This document shows, one piece after another, positions 36,573 through 45,997 of a stretch of 62,467 bases of DNA (the stretch's first letter is position 1; every line of letters begins with the position of its first letter). Position numbers and translations under genes: made by a program. The stretch covers positions 1-62,467 of the forward strand of contig NZ_JAGDYP010000011.1 in NCBI RefSeq assembly GCF_017565765.1. The letters run 5' to 3'. Source of the DNA: Capnocytophaga bilenii. Lineage in GTDB: Bacteria; Bacteroidota; Bacteroidia; Flavobacteriales; Flavobacteriaceae. The notes under the pieces are model-generated. The model searched no databases and had not been told where the DNA came from. It worked only from the letters and a program-made list of their open reading frames with translations.

Positions 36573-38257
36573 ACACAGCAGCCATTGCCACAGAGTGGTG
36601 GGAATACTTTAACGGACTTACATATCAGCAAATAACCGATTGGTTTACTTATCATAAAAACAACCCATTATTATTCAGTAGTGGGTTATTTTTAGGGCTT
36701 TTTTTAGTTTTTTATGCGGTATATATCGTTACGCGCAAACATTCGCATTTTCGTACGGTGTACGTAACGCTATTTTCACTGTTTTTTTACTATAAAGCTG
36801 GAGGTAATTACTTTGTACTTTTGATACTATCTTCGCTAATGGATTATTATTTTGCTGGCGAAATACACAAAAGTGAAAACCCTGCAAGGCGGAAGCTGTT
36901 CTTAGCCATTAGTATGGTTACGAACCTTGGGTTATTGGGATATTTTAAATATACTAACTTCTTGATTGATAGCTTTAATGCTATACTGAGTAGCAACTTT
37001 GCCTTACAGGATATATTCCTACCTGTAGGGATTTCATTCTATACTTTCCAGACAATGAGCTACACAATTGATGTGTATAGACGTGAGATAACTCCTGCAA
37101 AAAGTTTCTTGGATTTTACGTTTTTTGTGTGCTTTTTTCCTCAATTGGTAGCAGGTCCTATAGTGCGTGCTAAAGATTTTATTCCGCAGATATACAAGAA
37201 AATAAGCCTAACAAAAGAAGAAACCTCTTTGGCTTTATTTCTAATTATAGGCGGTTTGCTAAAGAAGGCGGTGATTTCGGACTATATTTCACTAAACTTT
37301 GTGGATAGAGTGTTTGAAGCTCCTAATAATTATAGCGCTATTGAGAACTTATTGGCGGTATACGGCTATACGTTACAGATATATTGTGATTTTTCAGGGT
37401 ATTCGGATATGGCAATAGGGCTTGCTTTGCTAATGGGTTTTACGCTACCTACGAACTTTCGTACTCCTTACCAATCGCAAAATATCACTGAATTTTGGCG
37501 TAGGTGGCATATTTCACTATCTACGTGGCTAAAAGATTATTTATATTTTTCGGTAGGAGGTAACCGAAAGGGTACTTTTTGGGGGTACTTTTTCCCTACT
37601 ATATTTTTTATAGCAAGCTTTATTTGGGCTTTTAGGATGCTGCCTACCAATAATTTGCCTCTATATATTGTAACGGGAGCATTTTTGCTATTTGTAATAG
37701 CTATAATAGTAGCAAAAGACCGAAAAAAAGCCGTGCGAAGCCATTTCAACCAAATGACAACAATGTTGCTGGGGGGCTTATGGCACGGTGCTAACTTGCG
37801 ATTTATTATATGGGGTGCGCTACACGGCTTGGCACTTGCCATACACAAAACATTTACCGAATATTTTGGTAAAAAAGACAACAAAAAAACAACTTTATGG
37901 CAGCGCTGTAGCAGTGCCTTTTTTATCCTGCTTACTTTTCATTTTGTGGCTTTTTGCTGGATATTTTTCCGAGCAAAAGATTTTGACATTGCTCTTACCA
38001 TTATGAATAATATTAGTGAGCTTAGTTGGGATTTTGAAAAGTGGAAAGCTATTGTATTAGGATATGAAAACGTTTGCCTACTAATGGCAATAGGCTATAT
38101 ATGGCATTTTTTCCCTGCTAATATGAACGAACAGCTTAAGAACTTGTTTAACAGTATGCCTATTACCTTTAAAGCTGTGATTATAGCGCTTGTATTTTGG
38201 GTAGTATATGCTACTGCCAGCAGTGATGCACAGCCTTTTATTTATTTTCAGTTTTAA
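36569..38257 (+). CDS. MBOAT family O-acyltransferase
   Basis: A 562-residue polytopic membrane protein of the MBOAT (DltB/AlgI/PatA) family that moves acyl groups across the inner membrane onto a glycan. The conserved YCDFSGYSDMAIG, FWRRWHISLSTWLKDYLYFSVGG and LLGGLWHGANLRF (catalytic His) blocks are all present. It appears to start with TTG inside the stop of the previous gene (TTGA), since no other start precedes the conserved N-terminus. With the two SGNH proteins it forms a PatA/PatB-like system, the usual arrangement for peptidoglycan or exopolysaccharide O-acetylation. Confidence 0.9.
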   Translation: MNTAAIATEWWEYFNGLTYQQITDWFTYHKNNPLLFSSGLFLGLFLVFYAVYIVTRKHSHFRTVYVTLFSLFFYYKAGGNYFVLLILSSLMDYYFAGEIHKSENPARRKLFLAISMVTNLGLLGYFKYTNFLIDSFNAILSSNFALQDIFLPVGISFYTFQTMSYTIDVYRREITPAKSFLDFTFFVCFFPQLVAGPIVRAKDFIPQIYKKISLTKEETSLALFLIIGGLLKKAVISDYISLNFVDRVFEAPNNYSAIENLLAVYGYTLQIYCDFSGYSDMAIGLALLMGFTLPTNFRTPYQSQNITEFWRRWHISLSTWLKDYLYFSVGGNRKGTFWGYFFPTIFFIASFIWAFRMLPTNNLPLYIVTGAFLLFVIAIIVAKDRKKAVRSHFNQMTTMLLGGLWHGANLRFIIWGALHGLALAIHKTFTEYFGKKDNKKTTLWQRCSSAFFILLTFHFVAFCWIFFRAKDFDIALTIMNNISELSWDFEKWKAIVLGYENVCLLMAIGYIWHFFPANMNEQLKNLFNSMPITFKAVIIALVFWVVYATASSDAQPFIYFQF

Positions 38258-38986
38258 ATGAAACTTATCACACTCTCTTCTACCGACTCTACCAATCGTT
38301 ACCTGAAGGACTTGGTGCACAGCGGTGCGTTGTTGCCAAATTTTTTGACGGTATTTACCCCCATACAAACGGCAGGTGTGGGACAATATGGCGCTAAATG
38401 GCAAAGTGCCCCTCATATAAACCTAACTTTCAGTACTCTCTTTACGCCTGAAAACTTGATGATTGAACGCGGATTTGTATTGAATATGTTAGTACCCATA
38501 GCCGTAGTAAAAGCTCTAAAAACTTTGGGAATTGCTGAGGAAATAAACATAAAATGGCCTAATGATATTGTAATAACACGGAAGAAAATAGGGGGTATTT
38601 TGATAGAAAATATAATACAAGGGCAACAGATTATAAAGAGTGTAATAGGAATAGGGCTGAATGTAAATCAAACTAATTTTGAAGGCTTACCCAAAGCATC
38701 GTCATTGGCAAAAATTACAGGACACACCCTAGAAGTAAAAAAAGTATTGGAAGAAGTAATGCGCGCCTTGGAAGAAACTTTACTACAGCCAATGGATTTT
38801 GAGCAAGTGTACCCTGAATATGAGGCATTGCTATTTGGGCTGGAAAAAGTAGCTACCTTTCGTTTGCCTGAAGGAGAAATTTTTATGGGAATCATTAAAG
38901 GTGTAGCTGCTAATGGCAGGCTAATAATAGCTACCGAAAGTGGAGAGAAAGCATTCCGACTAAAAGAAGTAGAAATGCTGTATTAA
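38258..38986 (+). CDS. birA: Biotin--[acetyl-CoA-carboxylase] ligase
   Basis: A 242-residue biotin protein ligase without the N-terminal DNA-binding domain, so it is an enzyme only. The nucleotide loop is QTAGVGQYGAKW (less Arg/Gly-rich than the usual GRGRRG). The lysine block KWPNDIVITRKKIGGILIE is intact, and a C-terminal SH3-like domain begins near residue 190. The ATG directly abuts the MBOAT stop (TAAATG), so it is co-transcribed with the acyltransferase operon, perhaps only by position. Confidence 0.9.
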   Translation: MKLITLSSTDSTNRYLKDLVHSGALLPNFLTVFTPIQTAGVGQYGAKWQSAPHINLTFSTLFTPENLMIERGFVLNMLVPIAVVKALKTLGIAEEINIKWPNDIVITRKKIGGILIENIIQGQQIIKSVIGIGLNVNQTNFEGLPKASSLAKITGHTLEVKKVLEEVMRALEETLLQPMDFEQVYPEYEALLFGLEKVATFRLPEGEIFMGIIKGVAANGRLIIATESGEKAFRLKEVEMLY

Positions 38987-39004
38987 TGCGCTATTGCCTA
39001 TTGA

Positions 39005-39319
39005 CTAATTAATAGTGTCATATTCAATAATAAACACTTCTTCGTCATCGTGTTTTAGATAATAGGCTTCGCGCCCTAATTTTTCTTTACCTTCTTCAGT
39101 ATAAAGCTCCTCCAATTGTTTTCTATCTACTTCAATCTCCTTTTGTAAGAATTGTTTTTGCTTGTTTAGCTTCTCAATCTCTTTATCGTATTCGTGATGC
39201 GCAAGAAATGAGCCAGAGCCTATAAAAATCATAATAATCATAAAAAAGAAGAGCACCGTAAGATATAAACGGTAACCATATAAGAGCGATTTGAGAAAAT
39301 CTATAGTCTTTCTTTTCAT
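39005..39319 (-). CDS. Septum formation initiator (FtsB/DivIC family)
   Basis: A 104-residue single-span membrane protein of the DivIC/FtsB family that works in the divisome. A short cytosolic N-terminus is followed by a transmembrane helix (LYLTVLFFFMIIMIFIG, about residues 18-34) and a coiled coil (EKLNKQKQFLQKEIEVDR). The family's EEGKEKLGREAYYLK block follows, then an acidic end. It overlaps udk by 4 nt, a gene pairing common in Bacteroidota to my knowledge. Confidence 0.85.
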   Translation of the reverse strand: MKRKTIDFLKSLLYGYRLYLTVLFFFMIIMIFIGSGSFLAHHEYDKEIEKLNKQKQFLQKEIEVDRKQLEELYTEEGKEKLGREAYYLKHDDEEVFIIEYDTIN

Positions 39320-39930
39320 TTTTGATACACTCGGTTATGAACAATCGTTTTAATAATATCAATCGCAACTGTATTGTAGCGATTATTAGGGATTATAATA
39401 TCGGCAAACTCCTTCATAGGTTCAATAAACTGCATATGCATAGGCTTAAGCGTGTTTTGATAACGATTGAGCACCTCTTCTACATCACGACCTCGCTCGG
39501 TAATATCACGCTTGATGCGGCGAATCAGACGCTCGTCAGAATCGGCGTGAACAAATATTTTGATATTGAACAAATCGCGAATATCAGGGTGAGAAAAAAT
39601 AAGTATCCCCTCAACAATCACCACATTAGTAGGCTTGACCAGCACAGTTTCTTTGGTACGATTGTGCTCTACAAATGAATAAGTAGGAGTATCAATAGTT
39701 TTTCCTGCTTTTAGTGCAAGAAGATGCTCTTTAAGAAGATCAAAATCAATAGAATTAGGATGGTCAAAATTTATTTGTGTACGCTGTTCAAAGGTAAGAT
39801 GCGAAAGATCTTTATAATACGAATCCTGTGAAATAACTGTAACATCTTCAGCAGAAAGTTCATTAACAATCTGATTTACAACTGTAGTTTTACCACAGCC
39901 TGTACCTCCTGTAATTCCTATAATAAGCAT
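39316..39930 (-). CDS. udk: Uridine kinase
   Basis: A 204-residue uridine/cytidine kinase of the pyrimidine salvage pathway. The P-loop is GITGGTGCGKTT at residues 5-16. The motif VISQDSYYKDL and the lid RRIKRDITERGRD are typical. The start at 39930 is chosen because the promoter TATCTTTG (39977-39970) lies downstream of the alternative start at 40020 and the resulting length matches the family. Confidence 0.92.
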   Translation of the reverse strand: MLIIGITGGTGCGKTTVVNQIVNELSAEDVTVISQDSYYKDLSHLTFEQRTQINFDHPNSIDFDLLKEHLLALKAGKTIDTPTYSFVEHNRTKETVLVKPTNVVIVEGILIFSHPDIRDLFNIKIFVHADSDERLIRRIKRDITERGRDVEEVLNRYQNTLKPMHMQFIEPMKEFADIIIPNNRYNTVAIDIIKTIVHNRVYQK

Positions 39931-39969
39931 TTTATTCTGAGTTATGAATTTTGAATTATAATCTGGGTG

Positions 39970-39999
39970 CAAAGATACAAAATAATGTTTAATGTTCAA
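39970..39999 (-). promoter_or_regulatory. Promoter of udk-divIC
   Basis: Minus-strand TTG (39999-39997), 19-nt spacer, TATCTTTG (39977-39970), 39 nt before ATG 39930. Confidence 0.6.
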
Positions 40000-40079
40000 T
40001 GTTTTATCTACCTCATACAATACCTTTGCAATTCTTTATTTTCAACAAAGGAAAATAGGCGAGCTGGCTGGAAAATAAA

Positions 40080-40111
40080 TTTGGCTATTCAAAATAAAAT
40101 TCTTACATTTG
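40080..40111 (+). promoter_or_regulatory. Promoter of the M48 protease gene
   Basis: TTTG (40080-40083), 20-nt spacer, TACATTTG (40104-40111), 25 nt before the ATG. Confidence 0.7.
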
Positions 40112-40136
40112 TGCCATAATTAAAAAATAAACTAAT

Positions 40137-40949
40137 ATGAAAAAAATAATTATTACTGTTGCCTTGGCAATAGCTTGCTGGGGTGGCGCACAAGCTCAAA
40201 AAATTAACCTTACCAAAGCTGCAAGTGCTGCAGTAAAAGGAGCTAAAGCACTCACTTTTAGCAATGAAGATGCTATAAAGCTCTCTAAAGAATCTGTAGA
40301 ATGGATGGATGCTCACAACCCTGTTACCGACAGCAAAAATGCTTATACCAAAAGGCTTAATCGCCTATTTGGCAAACATAAAAGCGAAGATGGGCTTACC
40401 CTAAACTACAAAGTATATAACGTAGTAGATATCAACGCTTTTGCTTGTGCCGATGGCAGTGTGCGTGTATTCTCGTCATTGATGGATTTGATGACTGATG
40501 ATGAGCTATTGGCTATCATTGGGCACGAAATAGGACACGTGAAAAACGAAGACACTAAAGATGCTATTAAAGCAGCCTACACCCGTGCAGCACTGCAAGA
40601 TGCAGGTGCAGCCGCTTCGGAAAGCGTACGAAAACTCAGTGATACCGAACTTGGAGAAATGGCTGAAGGTATCTTGGGAGCTTCACACAGCAAAAAACAA
40701 GAATCACAAGCCGATGAATACGCTTATAACTTTATGAAAAAACACGGTTATGACGTAGTTGCAGTTTATACTGCCTTCAAAAAGTTGGCATTACTTTCAA
40801 AGGGAGATACACAAAGCAAATTTCAAAAGATGATGAGCTCACACCCCGATAGCGAAAAACGTGCTGAAGCTGCTAAAAAACGCGCTATCAAAGACGGGCT
40901 TTGGAAAGACCCAGGTGAAGTAACACTGCCCAAAACTCCTATAAAATAA
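40137..40949 (+). CDS. Exported M48-family zinc metallopeptidase
   Basis: A 270-residue protein with a signal peptide (IIITVALAIACWGGAQAQ). The zinc motif HEIGHVKNED lies near residue 128, and the third ligand is probably the Glu in SKKQESQADEYA near 185. Together these define an M48/LoiP-YggG type periplasmic protease used in envelope quality control. Length is typical. Strong own promoter; downstream is a 267-nt gap with repeat relics. Confidence 0.9.
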   Translation: MKKIIITVALAIACWGGAQAQKINLTKAASAAVKGAKALTFSNEDAIKLSKESVEWMDAHNPVTDSKNAYTKRLNRLFGKHKSEDGLTLNYKVYNVVDINAFACADGSVRVFSSLMDLMTDDELLAIIGHEIGHVKNEDTKDAIKAAYTRAALQDAGAAASESVRKLSDTELGEMAEGILGASHSKKQESQADEYAYNFMKKHGYDVVAVYTAFKKLALLSKGDTQSKFQKMMSSHPDSEKRAEAAKKRAIKDGLWKDPGEVTLPKTPIK

Positions 40950-40965
40950 CCCTCTTATCACCAAT

Positions 40966-41143
40966 ACTTGAGGGAGGCTGAAAAGTTTTAATGCTAAAAG
41001 TATTTGATTATCAGTTCTATAATTATTAACATCCCCCCTACTACCCTTTTCAAAAGGGAGGAAATGCCGAAGTAGTACTATTAAAGACTTTTTGGACAGG
41101 CTCTGTGTGGCACAATTGTACTAAAGACTTTTTGGACTGCCTC
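40966..41143. repeat. MITE-like repeat relics
   Basis: Two near-copies of an AAAGACTTTTTGGAC-type sequence (41081-41104 and 41121-41143). A diverged inverse copy begins at about 40970 (GAGGCTGAAAAGTTTTAA). A third direct copy lies at 101-125 at the window start. In between is the palindrome CCCTTTTCAAAAGGG (41044-41058). It looks like decayed ends of a small transposable element. Confidence 0.5.
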
Positions 41144-41216
41144 AAGTTTTTGGATTATCATACTACAAAATTGATTATTAATTATAAAACTCCTATAACC
41201 ATAACCGTCAGTAACA

Positions 41217-42104
41217 TTGAGAAAAAAACAAAATACACTGAAAAAAACAAGAAGAAAACCCACCACATACCATACTCCTAAAAAAAAGAAATTATCGGCA
41301 GTACTGAAGTATTTGCTGCTATTTTTTGTATTGCTAATAGCACTCTTAATGGCTGGCACATTCTACTTGCGAGCTTATTATCCTACTTATTACCAAAAAA
41401 TACTCAACAAACTTTTTTATAGCAAAACTAATACTCTATACGAAAACGAACGCATTGCCCGTATCATTACTCTGCATAGCGATAAAATATTTGGGATAGA
41501 CCTCTCCCACTACCAAGAACGTGATGAAATACAATGGGATAGCCTTTATATTACAGATAAAAGGGCTAAATACCCTTTGCAATTTGCTGTCTTTAGAGCT
41601 ACAATGGGCAACCAAACTACTGATAAAAACTTTGCTCATTTTTGGGTAGAAGCCAAAAAACACAACTTGATACGCGGTGCCTACCACTACTACCGCCCCG
41701 ATGAAGACCCTGTAAAACAAGCTAATTCGTATATCAATAACGCTCCATTAGAAAAGGGTGATTTGCTTCCTATCATTGATGTAGAGCAATTGCCTAAAGA
41801 AAAATCGGTAGTACAATTTTTAAAAGATATACAAACTTGGCTGGACTTGGTAGAAAAACATTTTCAGCGAAAACCGATTCTTTACACTTATATCAATTTT
41901 TACGAAGAACATTTGTATTCAATGTTTGGGGACTATCCTCTGTGGGTAGCCAATTACAATAATGTAGCTATCCCTACTCACGTTTTTAAATGGCAGTTTT
42001 GGCAATTTACCGAAAATGGTATTACCCCAGGTGCTAAAGTGAAAATAGATTTCAACGTATTTAATGGAGATAAGGAAAAACTTAAAACCTTCTTAATCAA
42101 ATAA
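41217..42104 (+). CDS. GH25-family lysozyme
   Basis: A 295-residue glycoside hydrolase family 25 muramidase. A very basic N-terminus and one membrane helix (LLLFFVLLIALLMAGTFYL, about residues 39-57) place it in the inner membrane facing the periplasm. Catalytic residues are in FGIDLSHYQ (Asp near 92) and LLPIIDVEQ (Asp-x-Glu near 185). It starts with TTG, since no ATG precedes the anchor. It is followed by the 5-FTHF cyclo-ligase gene after 4 nt. Probably a cell-wall remodelling enzyme rather than a secreted toxin. Confidence 0.85.
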   Translation: MRKKQNTLKKTRRKPTTYHTPKKKKLSAVLKYLLLFFVLLIALLMAGTFYLRAYYPTYYQKILNKLFYSKTNTLYENERIARIITLHSDKIFGIDLSHYQERDEIQWDSLYITDKRAKYPLQFAVFRATMGNQTTDKNFAHFWVEAKKHNLIRGAYHYYRPDEDPVKQANSYINNAPLEKGDLLPIIDVEQLPKEKSVVQFLKDIQTWLDLVEKHFQRKPILYTYINFYEEHLYSMFGDYPLWVANYNNVAIPTHVFKWQFWQFTENGITPGAKVKIDFNVFNGDKEKLKTFLIK

Positions 42105-42108
42105 AAAG

Positions 42109-42660
42109 ATGACTAAAAAAGACTTGCGGAAAATTTATATGCAAAAGCGCAGCACTCTTACCCCAGAAGAACGTGCCGCTATGAGCCAAAAAATAACCGA
42201 TGAACTCATAGCTATGGAAGCTCTTTGGCAATTTAAAACTTTTCATATATTCCTAACTATAAAAAAACTAAACGAGATAGATACCGCCCCCCTAATAGCC
42301 TTTATGCAGAAAAAAAACAGGCAAATAGTGGTACCACGAATGAACCCTGAGACTAAAAACATAGATTCGGTACTGCTAACTAATGATACTGTGTTGGAAA
42401 CAAATGCTTGGGGAATAGACGAACCTAAAGGGGGTAAGATTATCTCACCCGATAAAATAGATGTTGTATTCGTGCCTCTATTAGCTTGCGACTATCGGGG
42501 TAATCGGATTGGCTATGGTGGCGGCTATTACGATCGCTTTTTAGCGCAATGTAAGCCTGATGTACTAAAAATAGGTCTTTCATTCTTCCCCCCCGAAACT
42601 GATTTATCACCTTTTATGACTGAAAAAGACATACGGGTAAGTCTTATTTGTACTCCTTAA
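42109..42660 (+). CDS. 5-formyltetrahydrofolate cyclo-ligase
   Basis: A 183-residue enzyme that converts 5-formyl-THF to 5,10-methenyl-THF with ATP, returning a folate storage form to one-carbon metabolism. The signature IGYGGGYYDRFL near residue 142 and the N-terminal basic KKDLRKIYMQKR block are typical. It is co-transcribed with the GH25 gene, probably by position only. Confidence 0.9.
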   Translation: MTKKDLRKIYMQKRSTLTPEERAAMSQKITDELIAMEALWQFKTFHIFLTIKKLNEIDTAPLIAFMQKKNRQIVVPRMNPETKNIDSVLLTNDTVLETNAWGIDEPKGGKIISPDKIDVVFVPLLACDYRGNRIGYGGGYYDRFLAQCKPDVLKIGLSFFPPETDLSPFMTEKDIRVSLICTP

Positions 42661-42673
42661 AAGTAATAGCATC

Positions 42674-42703
42674 TTGCAGATTGTAATTATTTTATTACTT
42701 TTG
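42674..42703 (+). promoter_or_regulatory. Promoter of the outer-membrane protein gene
   Basis: TTG (42674-42676), 19-nt spacer, TACTTTTG (42696-42703), 32 nt before the ATG. Confidence 0.6.
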
Positions 42704-42735
42704 CAGCCTCAAAATAACTAAAAAAATATCAATCA

Positions 42736-43581
42736 ATGAAAAAAATGTTTTTAAGTGCAATGCTTGGCTTTGCTACTATAGCTACCTTTGCACAAACGGA
42801 GCCCGATAACGCTCCTGCGCGTTACACTGCCAACAACAAAGGCAAAATATTTTTCTTTTGGGGCGGTAATCGTGGCTACTACACGGATTCTGACATTACC
42901 TTCACCGGTAGTAACTACAACTTTACTATCAATGATGCTGTTGCTGTTGATAGACCTAAAGGATGGCATATAGATTATATCAATCCTTTGCGTATGACTA
43001 TCCCGCAAACTAACTGTCACGTAGGCTACTACATCACCAATAACTATACTGTTTCTTTGGGAGTAGACCATATGAAATACGTAATGAAGAATAACCAAAC
43101 AGTAAAGATGAATGGTTACATCAGTGGGTCTGGTACTTCACACGATGGCGTATACAACAACGCTGACAAAGTGCTTACTGAAGACTTCCTTACCTTTGAA
43201 CACACCGATGGGCTAAACTATGTAGTTGCTGAAGGAGCTCGTATAGATGATATTTCGCGACTTTTTGGTATTCGCAATACCGACAAGCTACAGGTAAGCC
43301 TTACTGAAGGGCTTGGTTTTGGCGTAATGTATCCTAAATCGAATACTAAATTGCTAAACAAGGAGCGCTACGATGAGTTTCACATTGCAGGGATAGGTGT
43401 AAATGCTAAAGCTGGATTGCACCTTACATTCTTCAAATACTTTTTGATAGTAGGTGAACTAAAAGGTGGCTACATCAATATGTACGACGTACGCACTACC
43501 TACGATATTGCCGATAAAGCTAAACACGATTTCTTCTTCTTTGAAACTGTATTAGGAGTAGGAGGAACATTTAGATTTTAA
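42736..43581 (+). CDS. Predicted outer-membrane beta-barrel protein
   Basis: A 281-residue exported protein (signal peptide LSAMLGFATIATFAQ). After about 35 residues the sequence alternates polar and aromatic residues in strands (IFFFWGGNRGYYT, YYITNNYTVSLGVDH, GVNAKAGLHLTFFKYFLIVGELKGGYI) and ends VGGTFRF with a terminal Phe, as outer-membrane barrels do. I recognise it only as a conserved flavobacterial hypothetical. Own promoter and terminator. Confidence 0.7.
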   Translation: MKKMFLSAMLGFATIATFAQTEPDNAPARYTANNKGKIFFFWGGNRGYYTDSDITFTGSNYNFTINDAVAVDRPKGWHIDYINPLRMTIPQTNCHVGYYITNNYTVSLGVDHMKYVMKNNQTVKMNGYISGSGTSHDGVYNNADKVLTEDFLTFEHTDGLNYVVAEGARIDDISRLFGIRNTDKLQVSLTEGLGFGVMYPKSNTKLLNKERYDEFHIAGIGVNAKAGLHLTFFKYFLIVGELKGGYINMYDVRTTYDIADKAKHDFFFFETVLGVGGTFRF

Positions 43582-43598
43582 GCGTTTTTATAAGACAT

Positions 43599-43635
43599 AA
43601 AAAAATCCGGTAGCGTTTTGCTATCGGATTTTTTT
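43599..43635. terminator. Bidirectional terminator between convergent genes
   Basis: A-run, ATCCGGTAGC / GCTATCGGAT stem with one mismatch and 5-nt loop, then T-run. It serves the plus-strand gene ending at 43581 and the minus-strand gene ending at 43655. Confidence 0.8.
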
Positions 43636-43654
43636 ATGGTTTGTTATTGTATAG

Positions 43655-44428
43655 TTACGCATAAAACAATTGCGTAATTATAGAGTTGAAAAAGATAATT
43701 ACTATACTTGTCCATACAAATGATAGGGTGCTTGCTTTACCTACATCAAGTGCGCCTCCTTTCATATAATAGCCGTGATATGAGGGAATTGTAGCTAATA
43801 AAAAGGCAAATATAAGCGTTTTGGTGAGTGCGTAAAACAAACTGTACATAGTAAAATCATATTGTACCCCTTGTACAAACTCGCTTGTTGTAGAATAACC
43901 ACTTGCTACTGATGATATCCAGCCTCCTAATACTCCTATTACCATTGCTAAGGCTATTAAAAAAGGCATAAAAAGCATTGCTATAATTTTAGGAAACACT
44001 AAGTAATTCACTGAATTTACTCCCATAATATCAAGGGCGTCTATTTGTTCTGTTACTCGCATTGTTCCTATACTTGAAGTGATAAATGATCCTACCCTAC
44101 CTGCTAATACTATTGAAATAAAGGTAGGAGCAAACTCTAACACTATAGATTGGCGTGTGGCAAACCCTATCAGATACTTTGGGATAAAAGGATTATTTAC
44201 ATTCAATGCTGTTTGTACTGCCACTACAGCTCCTACAAAGAATGAAATAAAAAGCACAATACCCAATGAATTTAGTATAAGATCTTCCAACTCACGCATT
44301 ATTAAATCTTTTGTAATAGACCAACGCGTTTGTTTTCTAAAAACATTATAGAGCATCACAAAATAACCAGCAATAGCTACGAAGTGTTTTTCGAATGGTT
44401 TTTCTAGTATTTCTATTATCTTTAGCAT
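43655..44428 (-). CDS. MlaE-family ABC transporter permease
   Basis: A 257-residue permease of the MlaE/YrbE family, which with an ATPase and MCE protein moves phospholipids between membranes to keep outer-membrane asymmetry. It has five to six hydrophobic helices. The family blocks GFATRQSIVLEFAPTFISIVLAGRVG and SSIGTMRVTEQIDALDIMGVN are clear, followed by the DVGKASTLSFVWTS end. The ATPase partner is not adjacent in this window. It follows purH by 8 nt. Confidence 0.88.
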   Translation of the reverse strand: MLKIIEILEKPFEKHFVAIAGYFVMLYNVFRKQTRWSITKDLIMRELEDLILNSLGIVLFISFFVGAVVAVQTALNVNNPFIPKYLIGFATRQSIVLEFAPTFISIVLAGRVGSFITSSIGTMRVTEQIDALDIMGVNSVNYLVFPKIIAMLFMPFLIALAMVIGVLGGWISSVASGYSTTSEFVQGVQYDFTMYSLFYALTKTLIFAFLLATIPSYHGYYMKGGALDVGKASTLSFVWTSIVIIFFNSIITQLFYA

Positions 44429-44436
44429 CTTTTTTA

Positions 44437-45969
44437 TTAGTGTTTAAAGTGTCGTACTCCAGTAAGCACCATTGCTATTTGGTGAGCATTACAATAGTCG
44501 ATACTTAAATTGTCTTTTATAGACCCTCCTGGTTGTATTACAGAACGAATACCTGCTTTACCGGCAATCTCTACGCAATCGGGGAAAGGGAAAAAGGCAT
44601 CGCTTGCCATTACAGCGCCATTAAGGTCAAATTTAAATTCTTTAGCTTTCTCGATAGCTTGTTTAAGAGCATCTACACGGCTTGTTTGTCCTGTACCACT
44701 GGCTATAAGTTGTTTGTTTTTGGCAAGCACTATGGTATTGGACTTGGTGTTTTTGCATATTTTAGAGGCAAAGAACAAGTCTTTAAGGTCTTCTGCACTT
44801 GGTTTAGTATCGGTAACGTATTGCAAATCGGTGATTGAGTCGGTTTTAAGGTCTTTATCTTGTACCAAATAACCATTTAGGCAGGAACGAACACTTACTG
44901 TAGGCAATTGCAATTGTTTTTGCACTAAAATAATGCGGTTTTTCTTCTGTTTTAGTACTTCTAACGCTTCATCGGTATATGATGGTGCAATAATGACTTC
45001 AAAGAACAAAGAATGAATATCTTCGGCAGTGCCTAAATCGATGGTTGTATTAGCGATAAGGATACCTCCAAAAGCCGATACGGGGTCGCCTGCTAAGGCT
45101 GCTTGGTAGGCTTCCCTGATGGTGTTGCGTGTAGCTACTCCGCAAGCATTATTATGCTTTAAGATAGCAAAAGTAGGGGCATCATTGGCGAACTCGCTAA
45201 TTAGGTTTACCGCAGCATCTACGTCTAACAAGTTGTTGTATGAAAGTTCTTTGCCGTGTAGTTTAGTGAAGAGCGCTTCAAAATCCCCATAAAAACGTCC
45301 TTGCTGGTGAGGGTTTTCGCCATAACGCAATACCTCGCCACGGGGTTCGCTTAGTTTTAGTGCTGGAAGTTGTTCGGTTTGGTTGAAATAGTTGAAGATA
45401 GCGGTGTCGTAATGTGATGACACTTGGAAAGCTTTTGCAGCAAATGTTTTGCGTTGTGCCAATGTGGTACTTCCTTTTTGGTCATTTAATATTTGCAATA
45501 GAGCACCATATTCATCTACTGATGCTACACAAAGCACATCTTTGAAGTTTTTAGCTGCCGCACGGATAAGGGAAATGCCTCCTATATCAATTTTTTCAAT
45601 AATCTCTTCTTGAGTAGCACCGCTGGCTACCGTTTTTTCAAAAGGATACAAATCTACAATCACTACATCTATTTGTGGGATTGTGTATTGTTTCATTTCC
45701 TTAATATCGGTTTCGTTGTCTTGCCGATTTAGGATTCCCCCAAATATTTTGGGGTGTAATGTCTTCACTCTACCTCCAAAGATAGAGGGGTAGTTGGTAA
45801 TTGTTTCAACAGGGATTACTTCTACTCCTAATTTTTTAATAAAGGCTTCTGTACCTCCGGTGGAATAGATTGTAAAATCTAAATCTTTCATTTTTTGAAT
45901 GATAGGCTCTAATCCTGTCTTATCAAAAACGGAAATCAATGCTGATTTTGCTTGCTTTGCAGTGCTCAT
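44437..45969 (-). CDS. purH: Bifunctional AICAR transformylase/IMP cyclohydrolase
   Basis: A 510-residue enzyme that performs the last two steps of IMP synthesis. The N-terminal cyclohydrolase domain has SALISVFDKTG and GGRVKTLHPKIFGGIL. The transformylase domain has LRYGENPHQQG, KHNNACGVA and ASDAFFPFPD. The start at 45969 is preferred because the promoter (46028-45998) lies before it, whereas the longer start at 46020 would overlap the -33 region. Confidence 0.95.
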   Translation of the reverse strand: MSTAKQAKSALISVFDKTGLEPIIQKMKDLDFTIYSTGGTEAFIKKLGVEVIPVETITNYPSIFGGRVKTLHPKIFGGILNRQDNETDIKEMKQYTIPQIDVVIVDLYPFEKTVASGATQEEIIEKIDIGGISLIRAAAKNFKDVLCVASVDEYGALLQILNDQKGSTTLAQRKTFAAKAFQVSSHYDTAIFNYFNQTEQLPALKLSEPRGEVLRYGENPHQQGRFYGDFEALFTKLHGKELSYNNLLDVDAAVNLISEFANDAPTFAILKHNNACGVATRNTIREAYQAALAGDPVSAFGGILIANTTIDLGTAEDIHSLFFEVIIAPSYTDEALEVLKQKKNRIILVQKQLQLPTVSVRSCLNGYLVQDKDLKTDSITDLQYVTDTKPSAEDLKDLFFASKICKNTKSNTIVLAKNKQLIASGTGQTSRVDALKQAIEKAKEFKFDLNGAVMASDAFFPFPDCVEIAGKAGIRSVIQPGGSIKDNLSIDYCNAHQIAMVLTGVRHFKH

Positions 45970-45997
45970 TTGGAAAAATATTTGTATTTTTACGCTG

